Assembly (NCBI RefSeq): GCF_028993555.1
Contig: NZ_CP118610.1
Span: 868,001 to 932,000, forward strand
From: Ensifer adhaerens
Lineage (GTDB): Bacteria > Pseudomonadota > Alphaproteobacteria > Rhizobiales > Rhizobiaceae
DNA: 64,000 nucleotides
Direction: 5' to 3'
Part shown: positions 26,658 to 36,397 of the stretch, piece by piece
Position numbering within the stretch: the first letter of the stretch is position 1
Layout of the letters: each line of letters begins with the position of its first letter
Translations under genes and position numbers: made by a program
The notes under the pieces: model-generated
What the model was told of the DNA's origin: nothing
Database searches by the model: none
What the model saw: the letters and a program-made list of their open reading frames with translations, nothing else

Positions 26658-27736
26658 TAGCCATCCTCCTGATTTAAAAGAATCGTCGAGCCCAGCGCCA
26701 TCGCTACAACAACTGGCAACCAGGCTGCAACGAAAGGAGGCACAATGCCGCTGCTCCCGAATGCTTTGACAAGCACGGTGACGACATAAAGCACGAAGCC
26801 TGAAAGGATGCCACCGAGAATTACGGAGCGAGATTGGTTGAACCGGCTAAACTTGAGCGACACGCAGGCGGCTATCAGCGTCATGGCGACGAGAAGCAGC
26901 GGCAACGAGAGCATCGAGTGGAATTGGGTTTCCATGCCGTTGGTTGAAAAACCGAAGGAGCGAGCCACCTCGATCTTCGCCGGAAGGTCAAAAAACTGAA
27001 TGGAATCAGCCTTTGCAAGACGTTCCTGAACAAACTCGGCTTTCAGATTGGTGCTGAGTTGTGCTGTTTTCAAACGGCGCGGCAGCTGTCCGTTGCGCGT
27101 TTCCGTTACTTCGTTAAGAAGCCAGTAACCATCTTCGAGTTTCGCGGACGTCGCGTCCTGTCTCAGAATGATCGTTCCCTGTGGATCAAAGTGGATGACG
27201 GTGACGTTGAGAAGCGTCGTGCCGTTGTCCTGGACCGAGCGCGCGCCGATGATTGTATCGGTACCGTTGTAGATCTGTCGCAGCCATGGAATCGATCCGG
27301 CATCCGAGGATCGCGAGGCGCCCCATTCCGCCAGCAGCGCCTCACCACGCTTCGTTCCCCAGGCGGCCAGCGGGTTGAGCGCGACGACGGCGAGCACGCC
27401 GAAGAGGAAGGCGCCAAGAATGAAGGGGCGCAGGAACTGCCAGACGGAAATACCTGCGGCGCGCGTCACGACCAGCTCGTAGCGCCGGTTGAGGGAGATC
27501 AGTGCCGCCATTGCCGAAAACAGCGCGACGAATGGAATCGTCTGCTGCAGGATCAGCGGGATACGGAGGGCGGTCATCAAAAGGGCGCCGGTGATCGAAT
27601 AGTGCGGCAGGTTTGCCAGGCGGCTTGCCTGTTCGCTGAAGTCGATGATGAAGATCAGCGAGAAGATGCCGACGAGGAACCAGAAGGTGGTGATCACATA
27701 GCGGATGAAGAAATAGCGTCCGAGCGTGCCCATCAT
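26657..27736 (-). CDS. lptG: LPS export ABC transporter permease LptG
   Basis: A 359 aa inner-membrane permease of the LptB2FGC complex. It has three N-terminal and three C-terminal hydrophobic helices around a periplasmic beta-jellyroll. YFFIRYVITTFWFLVGIFSL, ALRIPLILQQTIPFVALFSA and RRYELVVTRAAGISVWQFLR (coupling helix region) are family features. It overlaps lptF by an ATGA and lptD by one base, indicating translational coupling. Confidence 0.96.
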   Translation of the reverse strand: MMGTLGRYFFIRYVITTFWFLVGIFSLIFIIDFSEQASRLANLPHYSITGALLMTALRIPLILQQTIPFVALFSAMAALISLNRRYELVVTRAAGISVWQFLRPFILGAFLFGVLAVVALNPLAAWGTKRGEALLAEWGASRSSDAGSIPWLRQIYNGTDTIIGARSVQDNGTTLLNVTVIHFDPQGTIILRQDATSAKLEDGYWLLNEVTETRNGQLPRRLKTAQLSTNLKAEFVQERLAKADSIQFFDLPAKIEVARSFGFSTNGMETQFHSMLSLPLLLVAMTLIAACVSLKFSRFNQSRSVILGGILSGFVLYVVTVLVKAFGSSGIVPPFVAAWLPVVVAMALGSTILLNQEDG

Positions 27737-28902
27737 GACGGCTGCCCTCCCTCGGCGTCACGCCGCACGAGGCGCAGGCGAACCAGGAGGTCCTGCAGCT
27801 TTTCCTGTCCGGTCATCGGGATATCCAGGCGCTTGTTGCTCATCAGCTGGTGAATGCACAGCCCACCGGCTGCAAGCGGCACGATATACATCAGCGGCAC
27901 GAACCAGATGGAATCCTCGGCGCTGTTGCCGGCGTAGAAGGTCATCCAGCGGATGAGCAGCGCCGTTCCGAGCGCGCTCACCATTGGATGGACGCGTGCT
28001 TCCCGGTGAGACCGCGCATCGCTGCTGAAGACCAGCGCGATCAGGCCGAAGAGCAGCGGAAAGGTCCACTCCGTCAGGCGGCGGTTGATCTCGGCGGTGA
28101 AGGCAAGCGGCTTGTTCTTGTAGACCTGATCGTCTGGGTCGGGATTGAGAAGCCCGGCCAGGTCGCGGTCCTTCGCCCGGATCGTTGCCTCGCGCGTCGT
28201 CTTGGTCATATCGGCCAGGTCGAAGGCATAGGAATCGAACTTGATGATCGAGACGCTGCCGTCAGGCAGTTTGCGTTGTACCTCGCCGTCCTTCATCACC
28301 AGCGCGGAGCTCTTTTCATCCACCGCACCTTCGCGGGCGTAATAGACGAGCTCGAAGGCGGGATTGCGTGAATCGGCAACGAAGATGCCCTGCAACACGC
28401 CACCGCTGCGCCGTGCGCCGACCTGAACATAGAGCCCGTCGGCAACCTTGCGGAACGAGTTCTCCTGAACGACGGACGACAGAAGGTCGGCGTTGGCGGT
28501 CGCCAGCATCTTGCGTACCGAAACGCGCGAGTAGGGCTCTACGAAATTGTCGACCACGAAGGACAGGACGCTCAGAGCGGCCGCCAGATAGATGACCGGC
28601 CGGATGATGGCCATGCGCGAACTGCCGGCGGCGTTGAGCACGGTCAGTTCCGAATCGGTGTTCATCGTCGTCAGGGTCTGGGTGACGCCGATGACCAGTG
28701 CGAAGGGCAGGATGATCGGGATGACCGAAGGCAGGATGAGGGTTGCCAGTTTGGCGAAGGCCAGAACCGACTGGCCGCTGTCGGTGACCAGATTGACGTT
28801 GGCAAGCGCCTGCGTCGTCCACACAATGCCGAGCAATGGCAGGAGTGTCGCGAGGAACATGACCAAGGCACGCCGGAAGATGTAGCGTTCGATCAGCTTC
28901 AT
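27733..28902 (-). CDS. lptF: LPS export ABC transporter permease LptF
   Basis: Partner permease of LptG, 389 aa from the ATG at 28900-28902 (MKLIERYIFRRALVMFLAT). The frame is open to 29001, but the extra part is not family-like. The coupling stretch SELTVLNAAGSSRMAIIRPV is visible, with six hydrophobic helices in a three-plus-three layout. First gene of the lptF-lptG-lptD unit, divergent from pepA. Confidence 0.96.
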   Translation of the reverse strand: MKLIERYIFRRALVMFLATLLPLLGIVWTTQALANVNLVTDSGQSVLAFAKLATLILPSVIPIILPFALVIGVTQTLTTMNTDSELTVLNAAGSSRMAIIRPVIYLAAALSVLSFVVDNFVEPYSRVSVRKMLATANADLLSSVVQENSFRKVADGLYVQVGARRSGGVLQGIFVADSRNPAFELVYYAREGAVDEKSSALVMKDGEVQRKLPDGSVSIIKFDSYAFDLADMTKTTREATIRAKDRDLAGLLNPDPDDQVYKNKPLAFTAEINRRLTEWTFPLLFGLIALVFSSDARSHREARVHPMVSALGTALLIRWMTFYAGNSAEDSIWFVPLMYIVPLAAGGLCIHQLMSNKRLDIPMTGQEKLQDLLVRLRLVRRDAEGGQPS

Positions 28903-29316
28903 GCCCGTGTCCGGTCCAAAGTCCTGCTCATGTTTCTGTTCCGGCGGCATCGGACCGGGCATTGCCCGGGTCCAAGCCGAAGCCCGGTTCTTAGCCGCCA
29001 TTTCGTGTCGCTCAAATTGTGAAGCAACAGGGATAATTTAAGGCGAAGAACCTCGGTTAACCGCATGTAAACATCCGGGGGCATCTTGCCAAGCGGTTGA
29101 AAAGCGAGAAGGGTGCCGGCCACAGCTTTGACGGTGGCGAATGTTGCGAATATTTTCCACTGTAGCCGCCCGGTAACAGGGCGGATCGCCATAGGCCTCG
29201 TCGTGTCGTCCCGATGCGTCGCGGCCAGATCACCTTGCCCTGGCGCCCGGCTCTCGGAAGCTATTTCCGATTCTCCGGCTGCGCACGGAAACAGGAAAAT
29301 ATCCCGGAGTTTTTCA
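28903..29316. other. Intergenic region between divergent lptF and pepA
   Basis: 414 bp. It holds the pepA promoter candidate at 29128-29156 and, in the lptF leader, a GC-rich hairpin (28952-28973, GGACCGGGC/GCCCGGGTCC with one bulge and an ATT loop). No clear lptF promoter was identified. Confidence 0.55.
29128..29156 (+). promoter_or_regulatory. Candidate sigma70 promoter of pepA
   Basis: TTGACG (29128-29133), 17-nt spacer, TATTTT (29151-29156). This is one of the better promoter matches in the window, with a leader of about 150 nt. Confidence 0.55.
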
Positions 29317-30810
29317 ATGCCGATGAAGTTCGAGTTCACCTTTGCCAAGTCCCACCGGCCGAGCGGCGGCGTTGCCGTGCTCCTCAAGACGTCCGGCGGC
29401 GCAGCCGCAGCCGGCGCCGATGTCGCCGATCCGGAAGACGTCGTGACGAAGGCAGCCAAGGTGAAGAAATTCACCGGAAAGGCATTCTCCAGCCTCGATA
29501 TCGTTGCGCCACATGGCTCGCCGGCAGATCGAATCATCGTGTTCGGGCTTGGAGAGGCGGATGCGCTCTCGGATCACGATTGGCTGAAGGCCGGCGGCGC
29601 CGTTGCGGCGAAACTCGGCTCGACCGACAAGGTGACCGTTTTCGTCGACGCGCCCGGGGTCGAGGTGACCGGCAAGGCGGCCGCAGATTTCGCCCTCGGC
29701 ATGGAGATGAACGCCTACAGCTTCGACGGCTACAAGACCAAGAAGGCCGATGACGAGGCCAAGTCCTCCGGCAAGCCGACCAAGGTCACAATCGTCACGG
29801 GCACCGTCATTGCCGCGAAAAAGGCTTTCGGCACGGCAGAGGCGGTCGCCGAAGGCGTGTTTCTGGCGCGCGACCTGGTGAACGAGCCGGCCAACGTGCT
29901 GGGACCGGTCGAGTTCGCTGCCAAGGCGAAGGAACTGGAGAAGCTCGGCGTCGAGGTGGAGATCCTCACGGAAAAGGAAATGAAGAAGCTCGGCATGGGC
30001 GCGTTGCTCGGCGTTGCCCAGGGATCTAGCCGCCCGCCGCGCCTCGTCATCATGCAGTGGAAGGGCGGCAAGGCCAAGGAGCGGCCGCTCGCCTTTGTCG
30101 GCAAGGGCGTCGTCTTCGACAGCGGCGGTATCTCGATCAAGCCGGCCGCCGGCATGGAGGAAATGAAGGGCGATATGGGGGGGGCGGCTGCCGTCACCGG
30201 CCTCATGCACGTGCTGGCCGCCCGTGAAGCCAAGGTCAACGCCATCGGCATCATCGGTCTTGTGGAAAACATGCCCGACGGCAGCGCCCAGCGCCCCGGC
30301 GACATCGTAACCTCGATGTCCGGCCAGACGATCGAAGTGATCAACACCGATGCCGAAGGCCGTCTCGTGCTCTGCGATGCGCTCTGGTACTGCAACGATC
30401 GCTTCAAGCCGCAAGCGATCGTCGACCTTGCGACGCTGACCGGCGCCATCATGGTCGCGCTTGCGACCCATCACGCCGGCCTGTTCTCCAACGACGATCG
30501 CCTGGCGGGGCAATTGCTTGCCGCCGGCATCGCGACGCAGGAACGCCTGTGGCGCATGCCGCTCGGCAAGGAGTACGACAAGATGATCGACAGCAAGTTC
30601 GCCGACATGAAGAACACCGGCGGCCGTCACGGCGGCGCGGTGACGGCGGCGCAGTTCCTGCAGCGATTCGTCAAGGACACGCCATGGGCGCATCTCGATA
30701 TCGCTGGCACCGCCATGGGCGCGCCGACGGATGAGGTCAACCAGTCCTGGGGCTCGGGCTTCGGCGTTCGGCTGCTCGATGAGCTGGTGCGGGCGAGCTA
30801 CGAATCCTGA
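29317..30810 (+). CDS. pepA: Leucyl aminopeptidase (M17)
   Basis: A two-metal cytosolic aminopeptidase, 497 aa. The start ATG at 29317 lies 7 nt after GGAG; the open frame runs further upstream with no family resemblance. The C-terminal catalytic domain shows [20 protein letters not shown] (metal Lys and Asp), MGGAAAVTG, and the M17 signature [10 protein letters not shown] near residue 345. Its companion is holC, 41 bp downstream. Confidence 0.97.
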   Translation: MPMKFEFTFAKSHRPSGGVAVLLKTSGGAAAAGADVADPEDVVTKAAKVKKFTGKAFSSLDIVAPHGSPADRIIVFGLGEADALSDHDWLKAGGAVAAKLGSTDKVTVFVDAPGVEVTGKAAADFALGMEMNAYSFDGYKTKKADDEAKSSGKPTKVTIVTGTVIAAKKAFGTAEAVAEGVFLARDLVNEPANVLGPVEFAAKAKELEKLGVEVEILTEKEMKKLGMGALLGVAQGSSRPPRLVIMQWKGGKAKERPLAFVGKGVVFDSGGISIKPAAGMEEMKGDMGGAAAVTGLMHVLAAREAKVNAIGIIGLVENMPDGSAQRPGDIVTSMSGQTIEVINTDAEGRLVLCDALWYCNDRFKPQAIVDLATLTGAIMVALATHHAGLFSNDDRLAGQLLAAGIATQERLWRMPLGKEYDKMIDSKFADMKNTGGRHGGAVTAAQFLQRFVKDTPWAHLDIAGTAMGAPTDEVNQSWGSGFGVRLLDELVRASYES

Positions 30811-30851
30811 CCGGCCGTGCCTGACGTGACGAAAGGCGGGCGGCAATCGGC

Positions 30852-31301
30852 ATGACCGAGATCCTGTTCTATCACCTGACGGAATCGAAACTCGAAGACG
30901 CGCTGCCGCCGTTGCTCGACAAGAGTGTCGAGCGCGGCTGGCGGGTGGCGGTGCAGACGATCGACGCCGAGCGGCGCGACGCACTGGACACGCATCTCTG
31001 GGTCTATCGCGACGAGAGCTTCCTGCCGCATGGCACGGATGCCGGCGATTTCGCCGCAGATCAGCCGGTTTTGCTGGTGGCCGACGAAGGCAATGCGAAT
31101 GCGGCGACGGTCCGGTTCGTGATCGACGGCGCCAGTCCACCTGACGTTTCGACCTATGAGCGCATCGTCTTCATGTTCGATGGCTACGATCAGGTCCAGC
31201 TTGAAGGCGCACGCGCCCATTGGAAGCGGCTGAAGGGGGAGGGGCACAACCTCACCTACTGGCAGCAGAACCGCGACGGCCGGTGGGAAAAGAAGGCCTG
31301 A
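30852..31301 (+). CDS. holC: DNA polymerase III chi subunit
   Basis: A 149 aa chi subunit that links the clamp loader to single-strand-binding protein. MTEILFYHLTESKLEDALPPLL and WRVAVQTIDAERRDALDTHLW and the final ERIVFMFDGYD segment are typical. The pepA-holC pairing is conserved widely. A terminator follows the stop. Confidence 0.94.
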   Translation: MTEILFYHLTESKLEDALPPLLDKSVERGWRVAVQTIDAERRDALDTHLWVYRDESFLPHGTDAGDFAADQPVLLVADEGNANAATVRFVIDGASPPDVSTYERIVFMFDGYDQVQLEGARAHWKRLKGEGHNLTYWQQNRDGRWEKKA

Positions 31302-31324
31302 GTTTACAACACATTGCGACGAAA

Positions 31325-31352
31325 AAAGCCCGCGGCCGAAACCGCGGGCTTT
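31325..31352. terminator. Bidirectional terminator
   Basis: AAAGCCCGCGG (31325-31335), 6-nt loop, CCGCGGGCTTT (31342-31352). It lies between convergent holC and the Gfo/Idh/MocA gene. Confidence 0.85.
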
Positions 31353-31375
31353 GTGTTGCTGCCATCTCCAGAAAA

Positions 31376-32302
31376 TCAGTCGTGGAAGGCTTCGACGAAC
31401 TTGCGCTTGCCGAGCATGAAGGCATCGGCAACGTGGCGTAGCGGCGCCAGATCGACGTCCGACCGTCCGGCTTTGACGATCTCGGCGAAACGCCGATAGA
31501 GCATCGGATACTCCTGTTCCGGTTCCTGATGCACGAGCTTGCCGTCGACGGCGAGCTTGGCGCCGCCTTCGGACAGCACCATCTCGCCCGCCGCTGTCCG
31601 GGCTACGATGTCCCAGCTCTGTTTGCCGGTCTGGCGCCAGTCGAATTCGGCGGAAACCGGAAGTTTCTTCCCATCCGTGAAGGTGATGTTGGCAGCGATC
31701 GGCGCGTCGCGATTCTCGGGGAATTCGAGCACGGCCGATGTTACGAACAGCGGGCGCGGCAGAATGTGGGTGACGATCGAAAGCGCGTTGATGCCGGGAT
31801 CGAAGACGCCGAGGCCACCTGCCGCCCAGATCCATTCTTGGTTCGGGTGCCAGTGGCGCACGTCTTCCTTCCAGATAACCTGGACATCATTGATCGTCGT
31901 TGCCGCCAGGAAGGATTTTGCCGCTTCCACGGCCGGCGCGTAGCGGGAGTGCCAGCTCGCAAACAGCGACAGCCCCTTCGATGCCGCGAGTGCCTCAAGG
32001 TCCGCGACCTCGCTGAGGGTAGCGCCCGGAGGCTTTTCCAGGAACACATGCTTGCCGGCGTCGAGCGCCGTGCGGGCCGCCTCGTAGCGATACTGCGGCG
32101 GCATGCAGAGCGACACGGCCTCGATCGCAGGCACGGCTTCGAGCATAGCTTCGATCGATTTGAAGTTGTCGATGCCGTCGACCGTGCCATGCCGGCTTGC
32201 GGCTGCGATTAGGTGATAGTCGCTGTTCTTGGCGATCGCCGGCAGATGCTGGTCGCGAACGATTTTGCCGACGCCGACAAGGGCAATTTTGATGGGGGCC
32301 AT
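31376..32302 (-). CDS. Gfo/Idh/MocA oxidoreductase, probable D-galactose 1-dehydrogenase
   Basis: An NAD(P)-dependent sugar dehydrogenase of 308 aa. N-terminal Rossmann motif IALVGVGKIVRDQHLPAIA and the EKPPGATLSEV stretch (EKP lysine) mark the family. The overall N-terminal resemblance is to bacterial galactose 1-dehydrogenases, so oxidation of D-galactose or a related sugar is a reasonable guess, not proven. Single gene between convergent holC and divergent GNAT genes. Confidence 0.83.
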   Translation of the reverse strand: MAPIKIALVGVGKIVRDQHLPAIAKNSDYHLIAAASRHGTVDGIDNFKSIEAMLEAVPAIEAVSLCMPPQYRYEAARTALDAGKHVFLEKPPGATLSEVADLEALAASKGLSLFASWHSRYAPAVEAAKSFLAATTINDVQVIWKEDVRHWHPNQEWIWAAGGLGVFDPGINALSIVTHILPRPLFVTSAVLEFPENRDAPIAANITFTDGKKLPVSAEFDWRQTGKQSWDIVARTAAGEMVLSEGGAKLAVDGKLVHQEPEQEYPMLYRRFAEIVKAGRSDVDLAPLRHVADAFMLGKRKFVEAFHD

Positions 32303-32529
32303 GGTGTTCCGCTCGATTTGTATGACTTATTGTCGGCACTTGTAGCAGATTGCGCAGGGCGGACAAGCGCCGCCGGTGGGTCGTCAGCATATGCCATCAA
32401 TGTCGGGGAAATCGACCGATCATCATTTCCTCTGACCGCCACTGCGCTAGCTCTACCACCGGACGTGCCGTTTCGTCTCGTCAACCGGACTGGCGATAGG
32501 GCGATCTGACCGCCCAAGAGGAGTGAACC

Positions 32530-33372
32530 ATGCAGCAGCAAATCCGCCGTGCGAGCCGCGCCGAACTCGACGTGATGATCGAGTGGGCGGCCGAGGAGGG
32601 ATGGAATCCCGGGCTCGGTGATGCCGGCCCTTTCTGGGAGGCCGATCCGGACGGCTACTGGATAGCGGATGGAGAGGACGGGCCCATCGGAGCTATCTCG
32701 CTGGTGCGATACGATGAAAGCTACGGCTTCCTCGGCTTCTACATCACGCGACCGCAACATCGCGGCAAGGGGATCGGCCGGCTGTTGTGGCAACAGGCGA
32801 TGTCGGCCGCCGAAGGACGCATCGTGGGTCTCGATGGCGTAGTAGCCCAGCAGGACAATTACCGCCGGTCCGGTTTCACCTACGCCCACGCGAATATCCG
32901 CTACGGCGGCACGATCGACGTCGTCGAGCCGCCGGGAGCCGATCTGTTGGAGGTTGCACCGGTTCACATGCCGCTTCTGATCGAATATGACCGCCGCTTC
33001 GTCCCCGCGCGACGCGAGGCGTTCCTGCGCGAATGGCTGAAGTCGAGTGATGGGCGGCGCAGTGTCCTGCTGCTGCGCGACGGCGCGGTCGCCGCCTCTG
33101 GGACGATCCGGGCCTGCCGAAACGGGTTCAAGATCGGACCGCTTTTCTCCGACAGCGAGACCGCCGCCGATCTGGTCTTCCGCAAGCTCGCCGCCAGTGT
33201 CAACGGCAGCGAGATTTACCTCGACATCCCCGAACCCAACGCTTCGGCCAAGGCGCTTTGCGATCGCTACAATCTTCGCCCGGTGTTCGAGACGGCGCGC
33301 ATGTATCGCGGTCCGGACCCGGGGCTGCCACTCGTCCGGATCTACGGCATCACCACGTTCGAACTGGGCTGA
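32530..33372 (+). CDS. GNAT family N-acetyltransferase with C-terminal second domain
   Basis: A 280 aa protein. Residues about 1-125 form a GNAT domain with the acetyl-CoA loop RPQHRGKGIGRLLW; residues about 150-270 form a second acetyltransferase-like half (DGAVAASGTIRACRNGFKIG, LDIPEPNASAKALCDRY), as in YitH-type proteins. Substrate unknown. GAGGAG precedes the ATG. It is convergent with the ABC-F gene, separated by a hairpin. Confidence 0.85.
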   Translation: MQQQIRRASRAELDVMIEWAAEEGWNPGLGDAGPFWEADPDGYWIADGEDGPIGAISLVRYDESYGFLGFYITRPQHRGKGIGRLLWQQAMSAAEGRIVGLDGVVAQQDNYRRSGFTYAHANIRYGGTIDVVEPPGADLLEVAPVHMPLLIEYDRRFVPARREAFLREWLKSSDGRRSVLLLRDGAVAASGTIRACRNGFKIGPLFSDSETAADLVFRKLAASVNGSEIYLDIPEPNASAKALCDRYNLRPVFETARMYRGPDPGLPLVRIYGITTFELG

Positions 33373-33378
33373 AGGCCG

Positions 33379-33400
33379 GGCCGGCCAGTGTCAGCCGGCC
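33379..33400. terminator. Hairpin between convergent GNAT and ABC-F genes
   Basis: GGCCGGC (33379-33385) and GCCGGCC (33394-33400) with an 8-nt loop that contains the ABC-F stop codon. No T run, so the terminator role is inferred from position. Confidence 0.45.
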
Positions 33401-35280
33401 ATCGCCTCTTCATATTCGGCGGAAAGGTCGAGCCATTGCTCTTCTGCGTGGGCGAGTTTCGCGGCCGCGTCGGAGCGTTCCTTGGCCTTCTGGGCAGCTT
33501 TCGCAGGCGATTTTTCGTAGAGCGCCGGATCGGCAAGTTCCACATCAAGTGCCTGAATCAGTTTCTCCAGCTTTCCGGTCAAGGATTCGATTTCATTGAT
33601 CTTCTTGCGAAGTGGCGCCAGCGAAGCGCGCTTGTCGGCATTGACCTTGCGCTGGTCCGCCTTCGAAAGACTGTCATCGATACCGTTTGGCCTGGGCTTG
33701 TCGTCCTTGGCCTTCGGCCCTCCGACGATCAGGCTGCGGTAGTCCTCGAGGTCACCATCGTAGCTCGCTACCGTCCCATCGCGCACCAGCCATAGCCGGT
33801 CCGCCGTCGCCTCGATCAGGTGCCGATCGTGCGAGATCAGGATCACGGCACCGGAATAGTCGTTGAGCGCGGTGATCAGCGCGTTGCGGCTGTCGATGTC
33901 GAGGTGGTTGGTCGGCTCGTCGAGGATCAGGAGGTTCGGCGCGTCGAAGGCGGCAAGGCCCATCAGCAGTCGCGCCTTTTCGCCACCGGAGAGATCCTTG
34001 GCGGGCGTTTCCATCTTTTCCGTCGCAAGTCCCATCTGCGCCACGCGCGAGCGCACCTTTGCCTCGGGGGCTTCGGGCATGCGCCGGCGCACGTGTTCGA
34101 CGGCGCTCTGGCTCGGGATCAGGTCGTCGAGCTGGTGCTGTGCGAAGAAGCCGACCTTGAGGTTCGGCGCGATTTTCAGTTCGCCCGCCTCAGGCGCCAG
34201 CCGGCCGGAGATGAACTTGGCGAAGGTCGATTTGCCGTTGCCGTTCGAGCCGAGCAGCGCGATGCGGTCGTCGGTATCGATCCTGAGGTTCAGCCGCTTG
34301 AGGATTGGCTTGCCGGGCTCATAACCGACGGCACCACCGGTGACGGCGATGATCGGCGAAGCCGCTTCCTTCTCCGGATCGGGGAAGGAGAAACCCTGGA
34401 CATGGTCCTCGATGACGGCGGCCACCGTTCCCATGCGCTCCAGCGCCTTGATGCGGCTTTGCGCCTGGCGCGCCTTCGTCGCCTTGGCGCGGAACCGATC
34501 GATGAAGCTCTGCAGATGCTTGCGGGCGGCGTCGTTCTTCGCCTTCGCCTTCATCTGCAGCTCGTCGGCCTCGGCCTTCTGCCGCTCGAACTGGTCGTAG
34601 GGTCCGCGATAGAAGGTGAGTTTCTTCTGGTCGAGGTGCACGATGGCGTTGACCGCCGTGTTCAGCAGGTCGCGGTCGTGGCTGATGATGATGACGGTGT
34701 GCGGATAGCGACGAATGTAATCCTCGAGCCACAGCGTGCCTTCAAGGTCGAGATAGTTGGTCGGCTCGTCGAGCAGCAGCAGGTCGGGCTCGGAGAACAG
34801 CACGGCGGCCAGCGCCACGCGCATCCGCCAGCCGCCCGAGAAGGACGAGGCCGGCCGCAACTGTGCCTCATGGTCGAAGCCGAGGCCGGCGAGGATGCTG
34901 GCTGCCCGCGACTCGGCCGAGTGGGCACCGATATCGGCAAGCCGGGTCTGGATCTCGGCGATGCGGTGCGGGTCCGTTGCGATCTCGGCTTCCGCGATCA
35001 GCGCCGAGCGCTCCTTGTCGGCCTTGAGGACGATCTCGATCAGCGGCTCCTCGGTACCGGGCGCTTCCTGCGCCACCTGGCCGATACGGGCGTTCTTGGG
35101 CAGAGAGATGCTGCCGGCCTCGGAGGCAAAATCGCCGGTGATGATGCGAAACAGCGTCGATTTGCCGGCACCGTTTCGGCCCACGAGCCCCGCCTTCGTG
35201 CCCGCCGGAAGCGTCACGGATGCATTTTCGATGAGGAGACGTCCCGCGATGCGGGCGGAAAGGCCGGAAATCTGGATCAT
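33391..35280 (-). CDS. ABC-F family ATPase
   Basis: A cytosolic protein of 629 aa with two ABC ATPase domains and no membrane part, the ABC-F type that acts on ribosomes. Walker A motifs are GRNGAGKST and GSNGNGKST; signature motifs SSFSGGWRMRVALA and KDLSGGEKARLLMG; Walker B LLLDEPTNYLDLEG and LILDEPTNHLDIDS. A linker with lysine-rich helices and a C-terminal coiled coil (after about residue 540) are present. The ATG at 35278-35280 (MIQISGLSAR) is preferred over an upstream start at 35328. YheS-like subgroup by overall length. Confidence 0.93.
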   Translation of the reverse strand: MIQISGLSARIAGRLLIENASVTLPAGTKAGLVGRNGAGKSTLFRIITGDFASEAGSISLPKNARIGQVAQEAPGTEEPLIEIVLKADKERSALIAEAEIATDPHRIAEIQTRLADIGAHSAESRAASILAGLGFDHEAQLRPASSFSGGWRMRVALAAVLFSEPDLLLLDEPTNYLDLEGTLWLEDYIRRYPHTVIIISHDRDLLNTAVNAIVHLDQKKLTFYRGPYDQFERQKAEADELQMKAKAKNDAARKHLQSFIDRFRAKATKARQAQSRIKALERMGTVAAVIEDHVQGFSFPDPEKEAASPIIAVTGGAVGYEPGKPILKRLNLRIDTDDRIALLGSNGNGKSTFAKFISGRLAPEAGELKIAPNLKVGFFAQHQLDDLIPSQSAVEHVRRRMPEAPEAKVRSRVAQMGLATEKMETPAKDLSGGEKARLLMGLAAFDAPNLLILDEPTNHLDIDSRNALITALNDYSGAVILISHDRHLIEATADRLWLVRDGTVASYDGDLEDYRSLIVGGPKAKDDKPRPNGIDDSLSKADQRKVNADKRASLAPLRKKINEIESLTGKLEKLIQALDVELADPALYEKSPAKAAQKAKERSDAAAKLAHAEEQWLDLSAEYEEAMAG

Positions 35281-35592
35281 TGCGGCCTTTTGCCCGGACT
35301 TTGCCGGGAAGGCAAGAGGTGCCGGCACGCAGCCTTTCCTCCGGTGCCGGTCCGGGATTTCAAGAGGTCATTGTTATCAATTTTTGAACAAGGCGTTCCG
35401 GCTGGCGATACTACACATCCTCATCGTGAGGGACCATCTCAATAACGGAAGGGCAGGGAACGCTCTTCTGACCGCCTCGATCGACTGAACGCCATCGGCA
35501 AGGGCCCCGCGTTCCGAGGGACGACCGATCCGGCCACGGACAATTTAGATGAAACCTCGTTCAATCGAACGAGCCTCCCAGGAGTGAAGATC
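35281..35592. other. Intergenic region upstream of the small secreted protein pair
   Basis: 312 bp. Contains a good promoter candidate at 35384-35412 for the gene at 35593 and the upstream region of the divergent ABC-F gene. No coding sequence seen. Confidence 0.6.
35384..35412 (+). promoter_or_regulatory. Candidate sigma70 promoter
   Basis: TTGAAC (35384-35389), 17-nt spacer, GATACT (35407-35412). It would give a leader of about 175 nt before the gene at 35593. Confidence 0.45.
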
Positions 35593-35880
35593 ATGAAGAC
35601 TGCAATCCAGACCGCTCTCTCCGCCGCTCTCGTTGCAACCGCTATCCTCGGCGGCGCCACCGCTGCTTTCGCCGGCGGCAGCTACTACGAAGGTGTCAGC
35701 CCGACGCCGCTCTATACCGAGCGGACGCCTGCCGTGACTGGCAAGACCTCCTTCACCATCGGCAGTTCCGAAGCTGGCTATGTTGACAGCACCCGGACCG
35801 GCTCGGTCGTCAACTACGGTGTTGCGCCAAAGAGCGTGACGGGCGGCGAAGGCGAATACTACCACGGCATCTCCCGCTAA
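35593..35880 (+). CDS. Small secreted protein, first of a tandem paralog pair (DUF680-like)
   Basis: A 95 aa protein with a signal peptide (cleavage after about TAAFA, residue 27). The mature protein starts GGSYYEGVSPTPLYTERTP and ends with GEYYHGISR, so a G-x-Y-Y-x-G-V/I motif frames it. It has no cysteines and no known catalytic motif. The ATG at 35593 lies 8 nt after AGGAG; a GTG at 35584 overlaps that site. The neighbour at 36030 has the same layout. It resembles small Rhizobiales-specific DUF680-type proteins; function unknown. Confidence 0.75.
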   Translation: MKTAIQTALSAALVATAILGGATAAFAGGSYYEGVSPTPLYTERTPAVTGKTSFTIGSSEAGYVDSTRTGSVVNYGVAPKSVTGGEGEYYHGISR

Positions 35881-35892
35881 GCAGAGATGACG

Positions 35893-35922
35893 ATGGGGTG
35901 CGGGTTTCGGCCCGCCCCCCAT
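35893..35922 (+). terminator. Terminator between the paralog pair
   Basis: ATGGGG/CCCCAT outer and GCGGG/CCCGC inner stem around a TTTCGG loop, followed by TTTC. It suggests separate transcription of the two paralogs. Confidence 0.6.
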
Positions 35923-36029
35923 TTCAAGGGATTTGATCAACCACCGTCGTGAACTTATGAGGCGGCCTCCCAAGCGTCTTTCTGGGGCATAGCCCCCGAT
36001 CCACCACTTCCACCCAAGGAACAGATTCA

Positions 36030-36308
36030 ATGAAGAAGTCCATTGCCGCGATCCTCCTTGCGACCGCCACACTTGGCGGCGCGTCGGCCGCTGTGGCCGG
36101 CGGCAGCTACTATGAGGGCGTGAGCTCCACGCCGCTCTTTACCGGTCGCGCCGAAGCTTCCGCCGGCACCGGCGTCTCCGCGAGCTCCAACAGCCGCGGC
36201 GACTATTATGCGGGCGTCGAAGACAAATCCGTCGATGCGACGGCAACCGGCGCGATCGCCAGCGGCCGCGCCAAGGCTTTCGGCCAGGCCGACGAAAACA
36301 AGCAGTAA
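36030..36308 (+). CDS. Small secreted protein, second of a tandem paralog pair (DUF680-like)
   Basis: A 92 aa exported protein with signal peptide MKKSIAAILLATATLGGASA and mature start GGSYYEGVSSTPLFTGRAE, nearly identical to the paralog at 35593 for about 14 residues. A second motif GDYYAGVED lies in the middle. The rest differs and is rich in Ala, Ser and charged residues. CAAGGAACAG precedes the ATG. The pair most likely arose by duplication. Function unknown. Confidence 0.75.
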   Translation: MKKSIAAILLATATLGGASAAVAGGSYYEGVSSTPLFTGRAEASAGTGVSASSNSRGDYYAGVEDKSVDATATGAIASGRAKAFGQADENKQ

Positions 36309-36329
36309 GTCACGCCAAACGGTTGACCG

Positions 36330-36364
36330 AACAGCCCGGTCCCGCCACGCGGGGCCGGGTTGTT
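36330..36364 (+). terminator. Rho-independent terminator
   Basis: 16-nt arms (36330-36345 and 36349-36364) pair with two G-U pairs and a 3-nt loop, followed by TCGTTTT. It separates the small secreted protein gene from marR. Confidence 0.8.
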
Positions 36365-36397
36365 TCGTTTTGGCGTTGCCACATGAGGTACATTGCC

